Shown in pieces: positions 1-6,607 of a stretch of DNA of 17,927 nt. Under the pieces are notes generated by a model, which did not search any database, had not been told where the DNA came from, and was given only the letters and a program-made list of their open reading frames with translations. Position 1 is the first letter of the stretch. Every line of letters starts with the position of its first letter. This DNA is from JANQEA01 sp964530075 (lineage in GTDB: Bacteria > Bipolaricaulota > Bipolaricaulia > UBA7950 > UBA9294), in the NCBI GenBank assembly GCA_964530075.1, contig CAZGXU010000044.1:1-17927 (forward strand), in the 5' to 3' direction. The position numbers were made by a program, and so were the translations under genes.

Positions 1-409
1 CTTCTTGAGCCGCGACGGTGCTCACTCCGTACGGATTGCCGCCCGCCGCGTAGACAGTCGGGTCCGTGTAGCCGGGGGGCACGAGGAGACAGCCCCAATG
101 GTGAAAGACGTTGTACATCGCCAGGAGGGTCGTCTCCTGTCGACCGTGCGGGTTGCGCGCGCTGGTGAACCCCGCGACCGGCTTGTCGGACAGCTTCCCC
201 CGGGACCAGGGTCCTCCCGTCGTGTCGACGAACTGCTTGAACTGGGCCGTCACGTTTCCGTACCGAGTCGGAGAACCGAACAGGTAGCCGTCCGCCCATT
301 CGAGATCCTCCAGCGTCGCCTCGGCCACATCGCGCGTCGCCTCGATGTGGGCCCGCCAGGCGGGATTCCTGTCGATCGCGGCGTCGGGCGCGAGAACATC
401 AAACGGCAT
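1..409 (-). pseudogene. wrbA: WrbA-like NAD(P)H:quinone oxidoreductase, N-terminus missing, C-terminus beyond window
   Basis: The minus-strand reading shows the WrbA core: an APDAAIDRNPAW segment, then FGSPTRYGNV, FKQFVDTTGGPW, a TSARNPHGRQETTLL stretch, and PPGYTDP with NPYGVS near the edge. WrbA proteins are FMN-dependent flavodoxin-fold enzymes that reduce quinones by two electrons using NAD(P)H. The family normally carries about 45 more N-terminal residues, including the first beta strand and the FMN phosphate loop (VYYSxxGxT type). None of the three minus-strand frames upstream of about 395 resembles that segment, and the next gene ends at 545, so there is no room for it. The first ATG is at 407-409. 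The reading frame is open to the window edge and continues outside it. I read this as a 5'-truncated gene, probably non-functional; an unusual start is possible but would leave no FMN loop. Confidence 0.72.
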
Positions 410-544
410 GGCTCCGACGCCGGTTCGCTCCCGGAGGAATCGCGGGTTGTGACGCCGGACCGATGCGTCAGGTCTCGGCTGGCGAGCCGCGACCCCGTTC
501 GACCGGAAGGAAAGACCGACCCGACAGAGGTCGACCGCCCGGCT

Positions 545-1042
545 CTAGGCGGCGGTGCGTCCGAGGTCCAACACGTACTTCTGCTCGATCACCGTCATGC
601 CCCATTCCCCCGACTTCTCCTCGACCTTGCGGAAGCCGACCGACTGATACATGTGAGCCGCCGTAGTCAGCGTGCTCACCGTCCACAGAAAGAGCGATCG
701 GTAGCCGCGCTCCCTGGCGAAGTCGACTGCGTCGTGCAGCAACCTCTTGCCCAGACCTTGGTTCCGTGCGGACGGATCGACCAAGAGCCAGCGCAATTGC
801 GCTTCGTCTTCGGAGGTCCCGGCGATCGCCACGCAGCCGACGATCCGATCGCCGCGCTCGGCGATCCAAAGGCGATCCCTTTCCGAACGCGAACGAACGA
901 ACTGCGATAGAGGTCCGGCGACGTAGGCCTCGAACGTAGGGTCGAAGCCGTGCTCTCGAGCGTAGATCGTCCCATGAAGGAAGACGATGAAACCCAGGTC
1001 CCCCGGCCTGAGGTCGTGCCGCACGGTGACGGGTGCCTCCAT
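545..1042 (-). CDS. GNAT-family N-acetyltransferase
   Basis: A 165-residue protein of the acetyl-CoA-dependent GNAT superfamily; the substrate cannot be inferred. The acetyl-CoA pyrophosphate loop is visible as R-N-Q-G-L-G-K (residues about 93-99), preceded by the beta4 strand AQLRWLLVDPSA and followed by a helix and the C-terminal MYQSVGF segment typical of the fold. The N-terminal part (VTVRHDLRPGDLGFIVFLHG, then YAREHGFDPTFEAYV) is like that of GNAT domains found alone or fused to MarR regulators. An upstream in-frame ATG at 1090 would add 16 residues. I prefer the ATG at 1042 because a promoter-like pair lies so close before it (-10 at 1051-1056) that the mRNA would begin almost at this codon. 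It is divergent from the small gene at 1212. Confidence 0.85.
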   Translation of the reverse strand: MEAPVTVRHDLRPGDLGFIVFLHGTIYAREHGFDPTFEAYVAGPLSQFVRSRSERDRLWIAERGDRIVGCVAIAGTSEDEAQLRWLLVDPSARNQGLGKRLLHDAVDFARERGYRSLFLWTVSTLTTAAHMYQSVGFRKVEEKSGEWGMTVIEQKYVLDLGRTAA

Positions 1043-1050
1043 GGTCCCGC

Positions 1051-1079
1051 ATCGTATGTCGGGAAGCGGCGCCCGCCAA
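1051..1079 (-). promoter_or_regulatory. Sigma70-like promoter, near-leaderless, for the GNAT gene
   Basis: On the minus strand TTGGCG (1074-1079, 4/6 to consensus) is separated by exactly 17 bases from TACGAT (1051-1056, 4/6). Only 8 bases separate the -10 box from the ATG at 1042, so the transcript would be essentially leaderless. Confidence 0.45.
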
Positions 1080-1152
1080 CTCGTCTTCATCCGAGGAACG
1101 GCGACCCCGTCCCAGGCCGCTCCTCGGGGGACTTCTCAGCTGTACAGATGGG

Positions 1153-1186
1153 AGGGTACACTGGCGCAGTCGGAAGGCGGTACCCT
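1153..1186. promoter_or_regulatory. Inverted repeat AGGGTAC/GTACCCT upstream of the small CxxxCxxC gene
   Basis: Perfect 7-base arms at 1153-1159 and 1180-1186 with a 20-base loop. The repeat lies in the divergent interval between the GNAT gene and the gene at 1212, just before the SD sequence. It could be an operator or a leader hairpin. A TACACT hexamer (1157-1162) within it is a weak -10 candidate. Confidence 0.3.
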
Positions 1187-1211
1187 GTGACGGGAGAAGG
1201 AGGTATCGAAT

Positions 1212-1463
1212 ATGCCCGAAGAGGAAGGGATCCCGCAGTATGGCTGGAGGGGCTGGAAGATGCCGTTCGGCAATCTCAAGGACCCGGAGTACTGCGAGCA
1301 CGGATGTCCGATCTGTCGCGGAGCGAGGAGGGGCAACCCGCTCTACCGGGTGATCCAAGGACTGTTGATGGTCCTGACGCTGGGGGGATGTTGGTGGGGG
1401 CGTGCACGGAAGAGGAAGTACGGGGTGCGCCCCTGGCAACCGATCTCCCAATCCGGGGCGTAG
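1212..1463 (+). CDS. Small protein with CxxxCxxC motif, function unknown
   Basis: An 83-residue protein with a very good ribosome binding site (AGAAGGAGGT, ending 8 bases before the ATG), which is the main reason to believe the gene and its start. The sequence has an acidic start, an aromatic segment (QYGWRGWKMPFGNL), a cysteine cluster C-EHG-C-PI-C at residues 28-35, a basic stretch, a hydrophobic run (VIQGLLMVLTLGGCWWG) with a fourth cysteine, and a basic RARKRKYG segment. The cysteines could hold zinc or an iron-sulfur cluster, and the hydrophobic run is long enough to sit in or on the membrane. I do not recognise the family. It stands alone, divergent from the GNAT gene and convergent with the PKD lipoprotein gene at 1742. 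Confidence 0.7.
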   Translation: MPEEEGIPQYGWRGWKMPFGNLKDPEYCEHGCPICRGARRGNPLYRVIQGLLMVLTLGGCWWGRARKRKYGVRPWQPISQSGA

Positions 1464-1741
1464 GAGCGGTCGGGATCGGACCCGGTCTTCGGCCGTCGTC
1501 TCGACGTGTGGCGGTCCGACCCATCCGTGAGGAGGGCAGCACGACGAATTCCTGAGCCTCGGCGACCGCGCGGAGACGTCGGCATCGTGTAGCGGATCCG
1601 CTCATTCCGAAGGGCCATGTCACCGGGCTCGTCAAATCGCGGGTTCAAGACGAGGGTCGCGTCCCGAGATCTTCCTCGATCCCGCAGCATCGGAACTTGG
1701 CTCCGACGTTGATCGGACCGGTCCCCGACGTTTCGTCTTGT

Positions 1742-2125
1742 TCAGTCGGCCGGGAGTACGGTGATGGTCCGCACCGCTCCATCTACGGGGACCCCTCCCA
1801 TGCTCATCATACCGACCTGGACCAGATAGGTCCCCGGCTCGGTGAACGTATGCTCGACGGCCGTTCCAGCACGATCCCCGAGGTTGTCGTCGTCGAAGTC
1901 CCACACGTAGTGATACTCCCCCTCGGCGGGTGGACTCATCCCATCGGCTGAGGAGCAAGACGCGTCGAACGTCACCGTCAGCGGCGCGTAGCCGATCGTC
2001 GGTTCGGCGTCAACGCACGCGTGGGGTTCATAGACCGGCTGGTTCGTGCAGCCCCAGAAGCAGAGGCCCGTCGCGGACAGCAGGAGCCCTGCCAGAATGA
2101 ATCCGATCGCCTTTCGTCGATTCAT
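1742..2125 (-). CDS. Small PKD-domain lipoprotein
   Basis: A 127-residue exported protein. The N-terminus has MNRRK, then a hydrophobic segment (residues 7-21), then a cysteine at 26 after FWG that can serve as a lipobox cysteine (a second cysteine lies at 22). The rest is one PKD (polycystic kidney disease) immunoglobulin-like domain: PTIGYAPLTVTFDAS at the start, then YVWDFDDD replacing the canonical WDFGDG, then HTFTEPGTYLVQV, the classic last strands. PKD domains usually mediate adhesion or spacing in surface proteins; nothing catalytic is present. The start is fixed by AAAGGAGG 8 bases before the ATG and by a well-matched promoter upstream. The predicted location is the cell envelope. 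The next gene on this strand also carries a PKD domain, which suggests a related origin. Confidence 0.85.
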   Translation of the reverse strand: MNRRKAIGFILAGLLLSATGLCFWGCTNQPVYEPHACVDAEPTIGYAPLTVTFDASCSSADGMSPPAEGEYHYVWDFDDDNLGDRAGTAVEHTFTEPGTYLVQVGMMSMGGVPVDGAVRTITVLPAD

Positions 2126-2194
2126 CGTCGTCCTCCTTTCGTCGTCCCCGGTGGCGGAGTGCGGCCCTTCCGGGATCCGACAGAATCGACAAGG

Positions 2195-2223
2195 AGTCTA
2201 GCGAGGTGCCGCAGAACGGTCAA
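2195..2223 (-). promoter_or_regulatory. Sigma70-like promoter of the PKD lipoprotein gene
   Basis: TTGACC (2218-2223, 5/6) and TAGACT (2195-2200, 4/6) on the minus strand with a 17-base spacer. The start site would be near 2188, about 60 bases before the ATG at 2125. It is one of the best promoter matches in the window. Confidence 0.6.
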
Positions 2224-2421
2224 TGTCGATGAACGCAGATCATAGGACAGTGAGTTCCACGAAAGGCAGTGAACGGTATGGTCCGGCCTTCGGTCCTCCC
2301 TCCCACATGGGAACGGGATTCGCTTCCGCGCCTTTCCCTGGGACAGGCTGCGGGCTGGATCGCGCGTTCCTACTCCAATCCAGCGGAGACGGCCTTGCGA
2401 CGGACACGTGGCACGGAAACT

Positions 2422-3267
2422 TCAGAGACGCGACGCGACAAGCTCCGAGGTGATGCTGCTCGGCTTGCCGGAGAAGCGGATCGCCCCGCTCCGATCGATG
2501 AGAAAGGCGTGTGGAGTTCCCTTTACGTCGTAAGCCGTCCGCGTGGGCCTGGTCCAATCATGCTCGTGAACCGCGACGAGCTGGGCGTACTCGCCCTCGG
2601 CGAAGAGGTCCCTCGCCTGGCTCGGGTCGTGGTCGAGGACCACGATAACCACGATCAACCCTTGATCTGCGAATTGGGCCTGGAGTTCAGCAAGGTGAGG
2701 GAGTGAGGAAACGCACCCCGGGCACGTGCTGAACCAGAACTCAACGATCACGACGTACCCGAGGCATTCAGAGAGCCGGAAGACGTCGCCGTCGAGGGTC
2801 GGCAACGTGAAGTCAGGCGCGCGGTCGCCTACTTGGTTCCCTACGGGAGCCGAGCTGGGCAGGACTGCAGGGGGCGACGAGCTCATGGAGCGAGGAATTC
2901 CCGTTTCCGATCCGCTCGGTTGTTCGAGCTCGCTCAGGTCGACGGTCTTCGTGGTCATGTCGGACGCTCCGCGGTTGTCGATCACCACGAGCGTGACCTC
3001 GAACCGGCCGATCCGCGGATACTTGTGCTCCAGTTTGGCCCCGGAGCCTGTCGTTCCGTCGCCGAAGAGCCACTGGTACGAGACGATGCTTCCGTCTGGA
3101 TCTGTGGAAGCCGTTGCATCGAGGAGGACGGAAATGGACAGGTCTCCTCCGGCAGGGTAGGCGTGGAACGCCGCGACGGGGCTCGCGTTCTCCGGCACCT
3201 GACCGACCGTAGGTGCCGTATGCCCCGCAAGCAGGGTCAGGAGAACGATCGATGCGATTCTCGACAT
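2422..3267 (-). CDS. Secreted PKD-thioredoxin (TlpA-like redoxin) fusion protein
   Basis: A 281-residue exported protein. Residues 1-23 are a signal peptide (basic MSR, hydrophobic IASIVLLTLLA). Residues about 28-110 form a PKD domain (SPVAAFHAYP start, YQWLFGDGT core, GRFEVTLVVIDNRG end). A serine/proline-rich linker (about 117-143) leads to a thioredoxin-fold domain (about 144-281): APDFTLPTLDG, then the active site FSTCPGC with Cys182 and Cys185, and the cis-proline loop GTPHAF (Pro252). TlpA/ResA-type proteins reduce disulfides or act in cytochrome c maturation outside the cytoplasm; the partner here is unknown. CPGC differs from the usual WCxxC in having Thr before the first Cys. The frame is open upstream to 3501, but the ATG at 3265-3267 has a GGGGAGGG ribosome site and opens the signal peptide. 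Confidence 0.9.
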   Translation of the reverse strand: MSRIASIVLLTLLAGHTAPTVGQVPENASPVAAFHAYPAGGDLSISVLLDATASTDPDGSIVSYQWLFGDGTTGSGAKLEHKYPRIGRFEVTLVVIDNRGASDMTTKTVDLSELEQPSGSETGIPRSMSSSPPAVLPSSAPVGNQVGDRAPDFTLPTLDGDVFRLSECLGYVVIVEFWFSTCPGCVSSLPHLAELQAQFADQGLIVVIVVLDHDPSQARDLFAEGEYAQLVAVHEHDWTRPTRTAYDVKGTPHAFLIDRSGAIRFSGKPSSITSELVASRL

Positions 3268-3292
3268 TCCAAATCCCTCCCCTGCGAGGCGT

Positions 3293-3321
3293 ATTGTAGC
3301 TTCTCTCGACTGCCCTGTCGC
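3293..3321 (-). promoter_or_regulatory. Sigma70-like promoter of the PKD-thioredoxin gene
   Basis: GCGACA (3316-3321, matching the GACA part of TTGACA) and TACAAT (3293-3298, 5/6) on the minus strand, with a 17-base spacer. The implied start is about 20 bases before the ATG, just long enough to include the SD. Confidence 0.5.
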
Positions 3322-3433
3322 CTGCTGAAGCGCCCCGCTCAACGTGAATGATCTACGCCGCTGGATAGAACGGTCCTTCCTCGTGCTGGAACGGTTCCGC
3401 CGATCGTGCGAGGTCGAATCGAAGGAGCCGGGT

Positions 3434-3571
3434 GTGAGCGCGTCAAGTGCAAGGAAGCCGGAGGTTCCGCGGTTGGAGATCAAGCTCTTCGGCCGATTCA
3501 AGGTCGTTCGCGGCCGCGAACCGATGCACGAGGAAAGGACGCCCCAACTTCGCGTCGGGGCGAGTTCCTAG
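3434..3571 (+). pseudogene. N-terminal remnant of a BTAD/SARP-type transcriptional regulator
   Basis: A 45-codon frame with a good ribosome site (AAGGAG, 6 bases before GTG at 3434). Residues about 14-30 read LEIKLFGRFKVVRGREP, which matches the first strands of the OmpR-like DNA-binding domain of BTAD (bacterial transcriptional activator, AfsR/SARP) regulators; there LEIxLLGxFxVxxxGxPV is followed by the RRKxRxLLxLL helix. Here the frame degenerates after REPMHEERTPQLRV and stops at 3569-3571, before the DNA-recognition helix. No continuation of the domain is visible in the other plus frames nearby. The same frame is open upstream to a GTG at 3344. I infer a broken regulator; it could also be a chance ORF with a lucky motif. 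Confidence 0.4.
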
Positions 3572-3701
3572 CGGCGGGGCCTCACGAAGAATGGTCGCTC
3601 GTGCCCAGAAGGCGATGCGCGACGCATTCGTAGCGAGAACACGAGCGTCAAGCTTCGTGCCAATTCTGTAGCGTTGAAGCTTGTCTCCGACGTTTCGTCC
3701 T

Positions 3702-3827
3702 TCATCGGTACAGTTCGATCAGCAGAGTCAAGACCGAGACGACGAGAAGGCCGACCACGAGAGCGCCGATGGCGGCAATGAGAAGCCGTCGGATCGGACT
3801 CGGCCTGAGAGGTCCTCGACGTTTCAC
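3702..3827 (-). CDS. Possible 41-residue single-span membrane peptide
   Basis: The frame starts at GTG 3825-3827, two bases after the stop of the preceding minus-strand ORF, with GGAAGA about 9 bases before it. The product is a basic N-terminus (MKRRGPLRPSPIRR) followed by an uninterrupted hydrophobic helix of about 23 residues (LLIAAIGALVVGLLVVSVLTLL) and a short polar tail IELYR. A clean single membrane span like this is unlikely by chance in a shadow frame. It could be a separate small gene coupled to the upstream ORF, or the C-terminal anchor of that ORF joined by a frameshift. The function is unknown. Confidence 0.45.
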   Translation of the reverse strand: MKRRGPLRPSPIRRLLIAAIGALVVGLLVVSVLTLLIELYR

Positions 3828-3829
3828 TG

Positions 3830-4141
3830 TCAGCGTCTTCCGAGGACATCGTACGAATTCCGCCTCAAGCGTGACAAGGCTGCATCGAACGCTTGACGAT
3901 TTGGGAGCGCCTCCGACGTCCCGTCCTCTGAAGCGGTCGCGGGCTCGGTTCCCGATTCGCCTCCGATGGGGTAGCGGCGTAGACTTTCTCCAAAGGCGGA
4001 TCGAACATCGGGGACAGGCCGACCGGACGAGAGGGAGGCGGATGCGTCCGCCATCGAGAGGGTCGGGACGTCCGAGGTGAACGATGGAGTGTAGGCACCG
4101 GTGACGAAGGTACCGGAGACGATTCGAGGGGTATCGCACAA
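3830..4141 (-). CDS. Hypothetical protein (doubtful)
   Basis: A 103-codon frame starting at TTG, with no convincing ribosome site. The predicted product is rich in Ser, Thr, Ala and Pro in its first half and contains a more helical segment near the end (AFDAALSRLRRNSYDVLG). Third positions are G/C-rich as in neighbouring genes, and the plus-strand frames here give arginine-rich, implausible proteins, which weakly favours this strand. It would form a coupled pair with the membrane peptide downstream. No family was recognised. The region could instead be non-coding. Confidence 0.3.
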   Translation of the reverse strand: MCDTPRIVSGTFVTGAYTPSFTSDVPTLSMADASASLSSGRPVPDVRSAFGESLRRYPIGGESGTEPATASEDGTSEALPNRQAFDAALSRLRRNSYDVLGRR

Positions 4142-4245
4142 TGCCGTGTGGCGTTCGCCCTCGACGAGTCGACGGCCGCCGAAGAGTGAGCAGAGCGAGC
4201 GTCCGGAGGAGTCGGCCGCTTGGGGTAGAACGGAGGTCGATCGAT

Positions 4246-4812
4246 GTGGAACGAAATCGAGTGCTTGTCCCGTTGACCTGTGTGGAATGCGGTGAGCTGA
4301 CCGTGCCGGTGATTCGTCGCTTTCTCGAACCGGCGAAGACCGAGCTGATCCTCCTGCACATCAGCGAAACGCCCAAAGAGGCCGCGGCGGTGCATCGGAT
4401 GGAGCGGGACGCGCACGAGAGCGAGCGGGAGTACGAGAGCGTTTCGACGGGGGTGTTGCCGGCGGCTACACCGGGCGGTGGGCGATCGGGGCACCGACTG
4501 CACGGTGAGGGTCAGAAACCGTGGACCGAAGCCGCTCAGCTCACCGAGTCGAAGCGGCAGGAGATCTTGGCCGAATACCGGGAGATCCTCGAAGGCCTTC
4601 GGGAAGCCGGATACTCCGCCTCGATGAACATCTGGTTCGGTAGCGACACCGCGCATCAGATCCTGAAGGCCGCTGAGGGCGAGGACGTCGACCTGATCGC
4701 GATGGCGACTCACGGACGATCGGGCGTCGCACGGCTGTTCGAGGGCAGCGTGGCCGAGTCCGTCGTGCGGGGAGGGTTGACGCCCGTCCTGCTCGCTCGG
4801 TTCGAGGTGTGA
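4246..4812 (+). CDS. Universal stress protein (UspA family) with a long central insertion
   Basis: 188 residues starting at GTG 4246, with GGAGG 9 bases upstream and the first beta strand (NRVLVPLT) immediately after; the longer frame from 4141 adds only arginine-rich sequence. The C-terminal half has the nucleotide-binding signature: LIAMATHGRSGVARLFEGSV, matching the family's G-x2-G-x9-G-S/T except that the first Gly is Ala, then the final strand TPVLLAR. Usp proteins are cytoplasmic alpha/beta proteins of about 140-150 residues linked to stress survival, some binding ATP. This one is longer, with about 50 extra residues between strand beta2 (LILLHIS) and the helix before beta4, rich in charged residues and glycine. 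It is convergent with the efflux pump gene at 4893. Confidence 0.88.
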   Translation: MERNRVLVPLTCVECGELTVPVIRRFLEPAKTELILLHISETPKEAAAVHRMERDAHESEREYESVSTGVLPAATPGGGRSGHRLHGEGQKPWTEAAQLTESKRQEILAEYREILEGLREAGYSASMNIWFGSDTAHQILKAAEGEDVDLIAMATHGRSGVARLFEGSVAESVVRGGLTPVLLARFEV

Positions 4813-4825
4813 CACCAAGGCATCA

Positions 4826-4857
4826 CCGCGGCGAGCGCTGACGGCTCGTTCCCGCGG
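4826..4857. terminator. Hairpin between the convergent usp and efflux genes
   Basis: CCGCGG (4826-4831) pairs with CCGCGG (4852-4857), and CGAG (4832-4835) with CTCG (4845-4848), leaving a 3-base bulge and a 9-base loop. It lies in the 80-base gap between two converging stops. There is no T-run, so termination is only inferred. Confidence 0.3.
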
Positions 4858-4892
4858 GAGGCGCTGCCGGACTGGAGCGGACCGGGGGCGGG

Positions 4893-6497
4893 TCACTCCT
4901 CGTAGAATTCGTCGCGTTTGAGTGCGAGCTCCGGGAGGAAGAAGGTTACGGCAAGCGCGGCGAGGCCGACGGCCAGAGCGATGAAGAACAGCTTGCTCAT
5001 GCCTGTGGCCAGAGACCGGTGGACCGCTGCGATGAACGCCTGATAGAGTCTGTCTCCCTCCGCTCCGAAGGTGGAAAAACTAGACTGGATCGCTGCTTGG
5101 GACTGCGCATTGATCAGGCTTTGCGGATCGAGAAAGGCCTGCTGCTCCGCCGCTGGCAGCCCGGCGATCGCCTGCAGCAGTTGGGGCGGCAGGTTGGGAC
5201 GCAGTTGTGTCGCGAACGTGTTCGCAAGGATCGTCCCGAGAATCGGAGCGGCAATGGCGCCGCCCAAAGAGCGGACGAACTGCTGCGACGCGTTGACGAC
5301 GCCCATCACGCTATAGGGGAACGCATTCTGAACGGCGACGTTGAGGGTCGGCATCAACGCACCGATTCCAATTCCCGCGACCAGCATGTCCCGTACCACC
5401 GTCCCCCACGTCGAGTCGACGTCGAGCCGGGTGATGAGAAACAGCCCGGTGCACATCACCGCGGCCGCTGCGATGGCGAGGAGCTTGTACCTGCCGGTGC
5501 GGGTCATCAGTTGGCCGGCGATGAGCGCTCCCGCGATGAAGCTCAGCATCATCGGGGTCATCACCGCGCCGGAATTCTGCGCCGACAGGCCGAGCACGCC
5601 CTGGATGTAGATCGGGAGGAACATCAGCACCCCGAACATCCCGATGCTCAACAGGAAGCCGACCAGATTGGCGGTGGCGAACACGGGAACCCGGAAGAAC
5701 GGCATCGGGACGATCGGTTCCGTGGCCCGACGTTCCGCCCACGCGAACGACCCCAACATCACGACCGAGAACGAGAGCAGGCCGATGATGAACGGGCTCC
5801 CCCACGTGTAGCGGCTCCCCGCCCAGGTGAACGCAAGAAGAAGGGGGATCAACCCGGCCACTAGCAAGCCGCTCCCCGTCCAGTCGACGTGCGCCTCCTT
5901 CGCGACGCGGACGCGTGGCAAGGCGTAGAGGATCGCCAGGAGCGCACCGGCTGCCACGGGGAGATTGATGTAGAAGATCCAGCGCCAGCCCCAATGGTCG
6001 GTGATCCAGCCGCCGAGAAACGGGCCGACGATGCTCGCCAAGCCGAAGGTCATCGCGATGACGCCCATCCAGCGACCACGCTCGCGTGGGTTGAAGATGT
6101 CGCCGATGGTCGCGCGCGGCATGCTGAGCATCGCCCCGCCGCCGATCCCCTGGAACGCGCGGAAGACGATCAGTTCCATCATCGTGTGCGCCTGCCCGGA
6201 CAGAGCCGAGCCGATCATGAACAGGCCCAGCCCGAGGATGTAGAACGGCTTGCGCCCGTAGACATCGGACAGCTTCCCGTAGATCGGCACCGTGACGGTC
6301 GACGCGATCATGTACGCGGTGAACACCCAGGCATAGATGGAGAAACCCTTCAGGTCGCCGATGATAACCGGCATCGCCGTCGCGACGACGGTCTGGTCCA
6401 GGGCGGAGAAGAACATGGTCACGAGGACCGCGCCCAACGCGAACCAGCGCCGATCGTCGGTGATGCGATTCGTCGTCTGAATGCCGTTCTCGGCCAT
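4893..6497 (-). CDS. DHA2-family (14-TMS) MFS multidrug efflux transporter
   Basis: 534 residues, inner-membrane drug:H+ antiporter type. Visible family motifs: SALDQTVVATAMPVI in the first helix (motif D1, LDxTxxNxALP type), GKLSDVYGRKPFYI in the loop between helices 2 and 3 (motif A), GLASIVGPFLGGWI in helix 5 (motif C, typical of exporters), and about 14 hydrophobic segments in all. Near the C-terminus a long soluble loop (NLPPQLLQAIAGLPAAEQQAFLD and on) precedes the last helix, as in QacA/EmrB-like proteins. Substrates cannot be told from sequence. The ATG at 6495-6497 follows GGAGGT at 13 bases, and the sequence before it does not look like protein. No membrane-fusion partner gene (EmrA type) is adjacent. 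Its leader contains an attenuator-like hairpin, so expression may be conditional. Confidence 0.93.
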   Translation of the reverse strand: MAENGIQTTNRITDDRRWFALGAVLVTMFFSALDQTVVATAMPVIIGDLKGFSIYAWVFTAYMIASTVTVPIYGKLSDVYGRKPFYILGLGLFMIGSALSGQAHTMMELIVFRAFQGIGGGAMLSMPRATIGDIFNPRERGRWMGVIAMTFGLASIVGPFLGGWITDHWGWRWIFYINLPVAAGALLAILYALPRVRVAKEAHVDWTGSGLLVAGLIPLLLAFTWAGSRYTWGSPFIIGLLSFSVVMLGSFAWAERRATEPIVPMPFFRVPVFATANLVGFLLSIGMFGVLMFLPIYIQGVLGLSAQNSGAVMTPMMLSFIAGALIAGQLMTRTGRYKLLAIAAAAVMCTGLFLITRLDVDSTWGTVVRDMLVAGIGIGALMPTLNVAVQNAFPYSVMGVVNASQQFVRSLGGAIAAPILGTILANTFATQLRPNLPPQLLQAIAGLPAAEQQAFLDPQSLINAQSQAAIQSSFSTFGAEGDRLYQAFIAAVHRSLATGMSKLFFIALAVGLAALAVTFFLPELALKRDEFYEE

Positions 6498-6527
6498 TGT
6501 CCCGACGTCGACCTCCCCCGCAGAGCG

Positions 6528-6566
6528 AAAAGAGCTTCGCCCCGAAACCCTTCCGGGGAAGCTCTT
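6528..6566 (-). promoter_or_regulatory. Terminator-like stem-loop in the leader of the efflux gene (candidate attenuator)
   Basis: On the minus strand AAGAGCTTC-CCCG (from 6566) pairs with CGGG-GC-GAAGCTCTT (ending 6530): 9 perfect base pairs, then 4 more after a 2-base bulge, loop GAAGGGTTT, followed by a short T run (6531-6528). It sits a few bases after the inferred start site and about 30 bases before the ATG of the efflux pump. Confidence 0.5.
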
Positions 6567-6578
6567 CACCACGATGAG

Positions 6579-6607
6579 ATCATGCGTTGTGCCCGCCATC
6601 GCGTCAA
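6579..6607 (-). promoter_or_regulatory. Sigma70-like promoter of the efflux gene
   Basis: TTGACG (6602-6607, 5/6) and CATGAT (6579-6584, 4/6) on the minus strand, spacer 17. The start site would be near 6572, giving a leader of about 75 bases that contains the stem-loop at 6528-6566. Confidence 0.55.

Noticed and set aside
468..1451. Long minus-strand frame of 327 codons
   Set aside because: Arginine- and serine-rich shadow of the GNAT gene and of the small plus-strand gene; no domain sense.
1620..1670. GGGTTCAAGA resembling a tRNA T-loop
   Set aside because: The flanking bases do not form the 5-bp T stem and no acceptor or anticodon arms are present.
2240..2557. 105-codon minus-strand ORF downstream of the redoxin
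   Set aside because: Overlaps the redoxin C-terminus in another frame, with no SD; no domain recognised.
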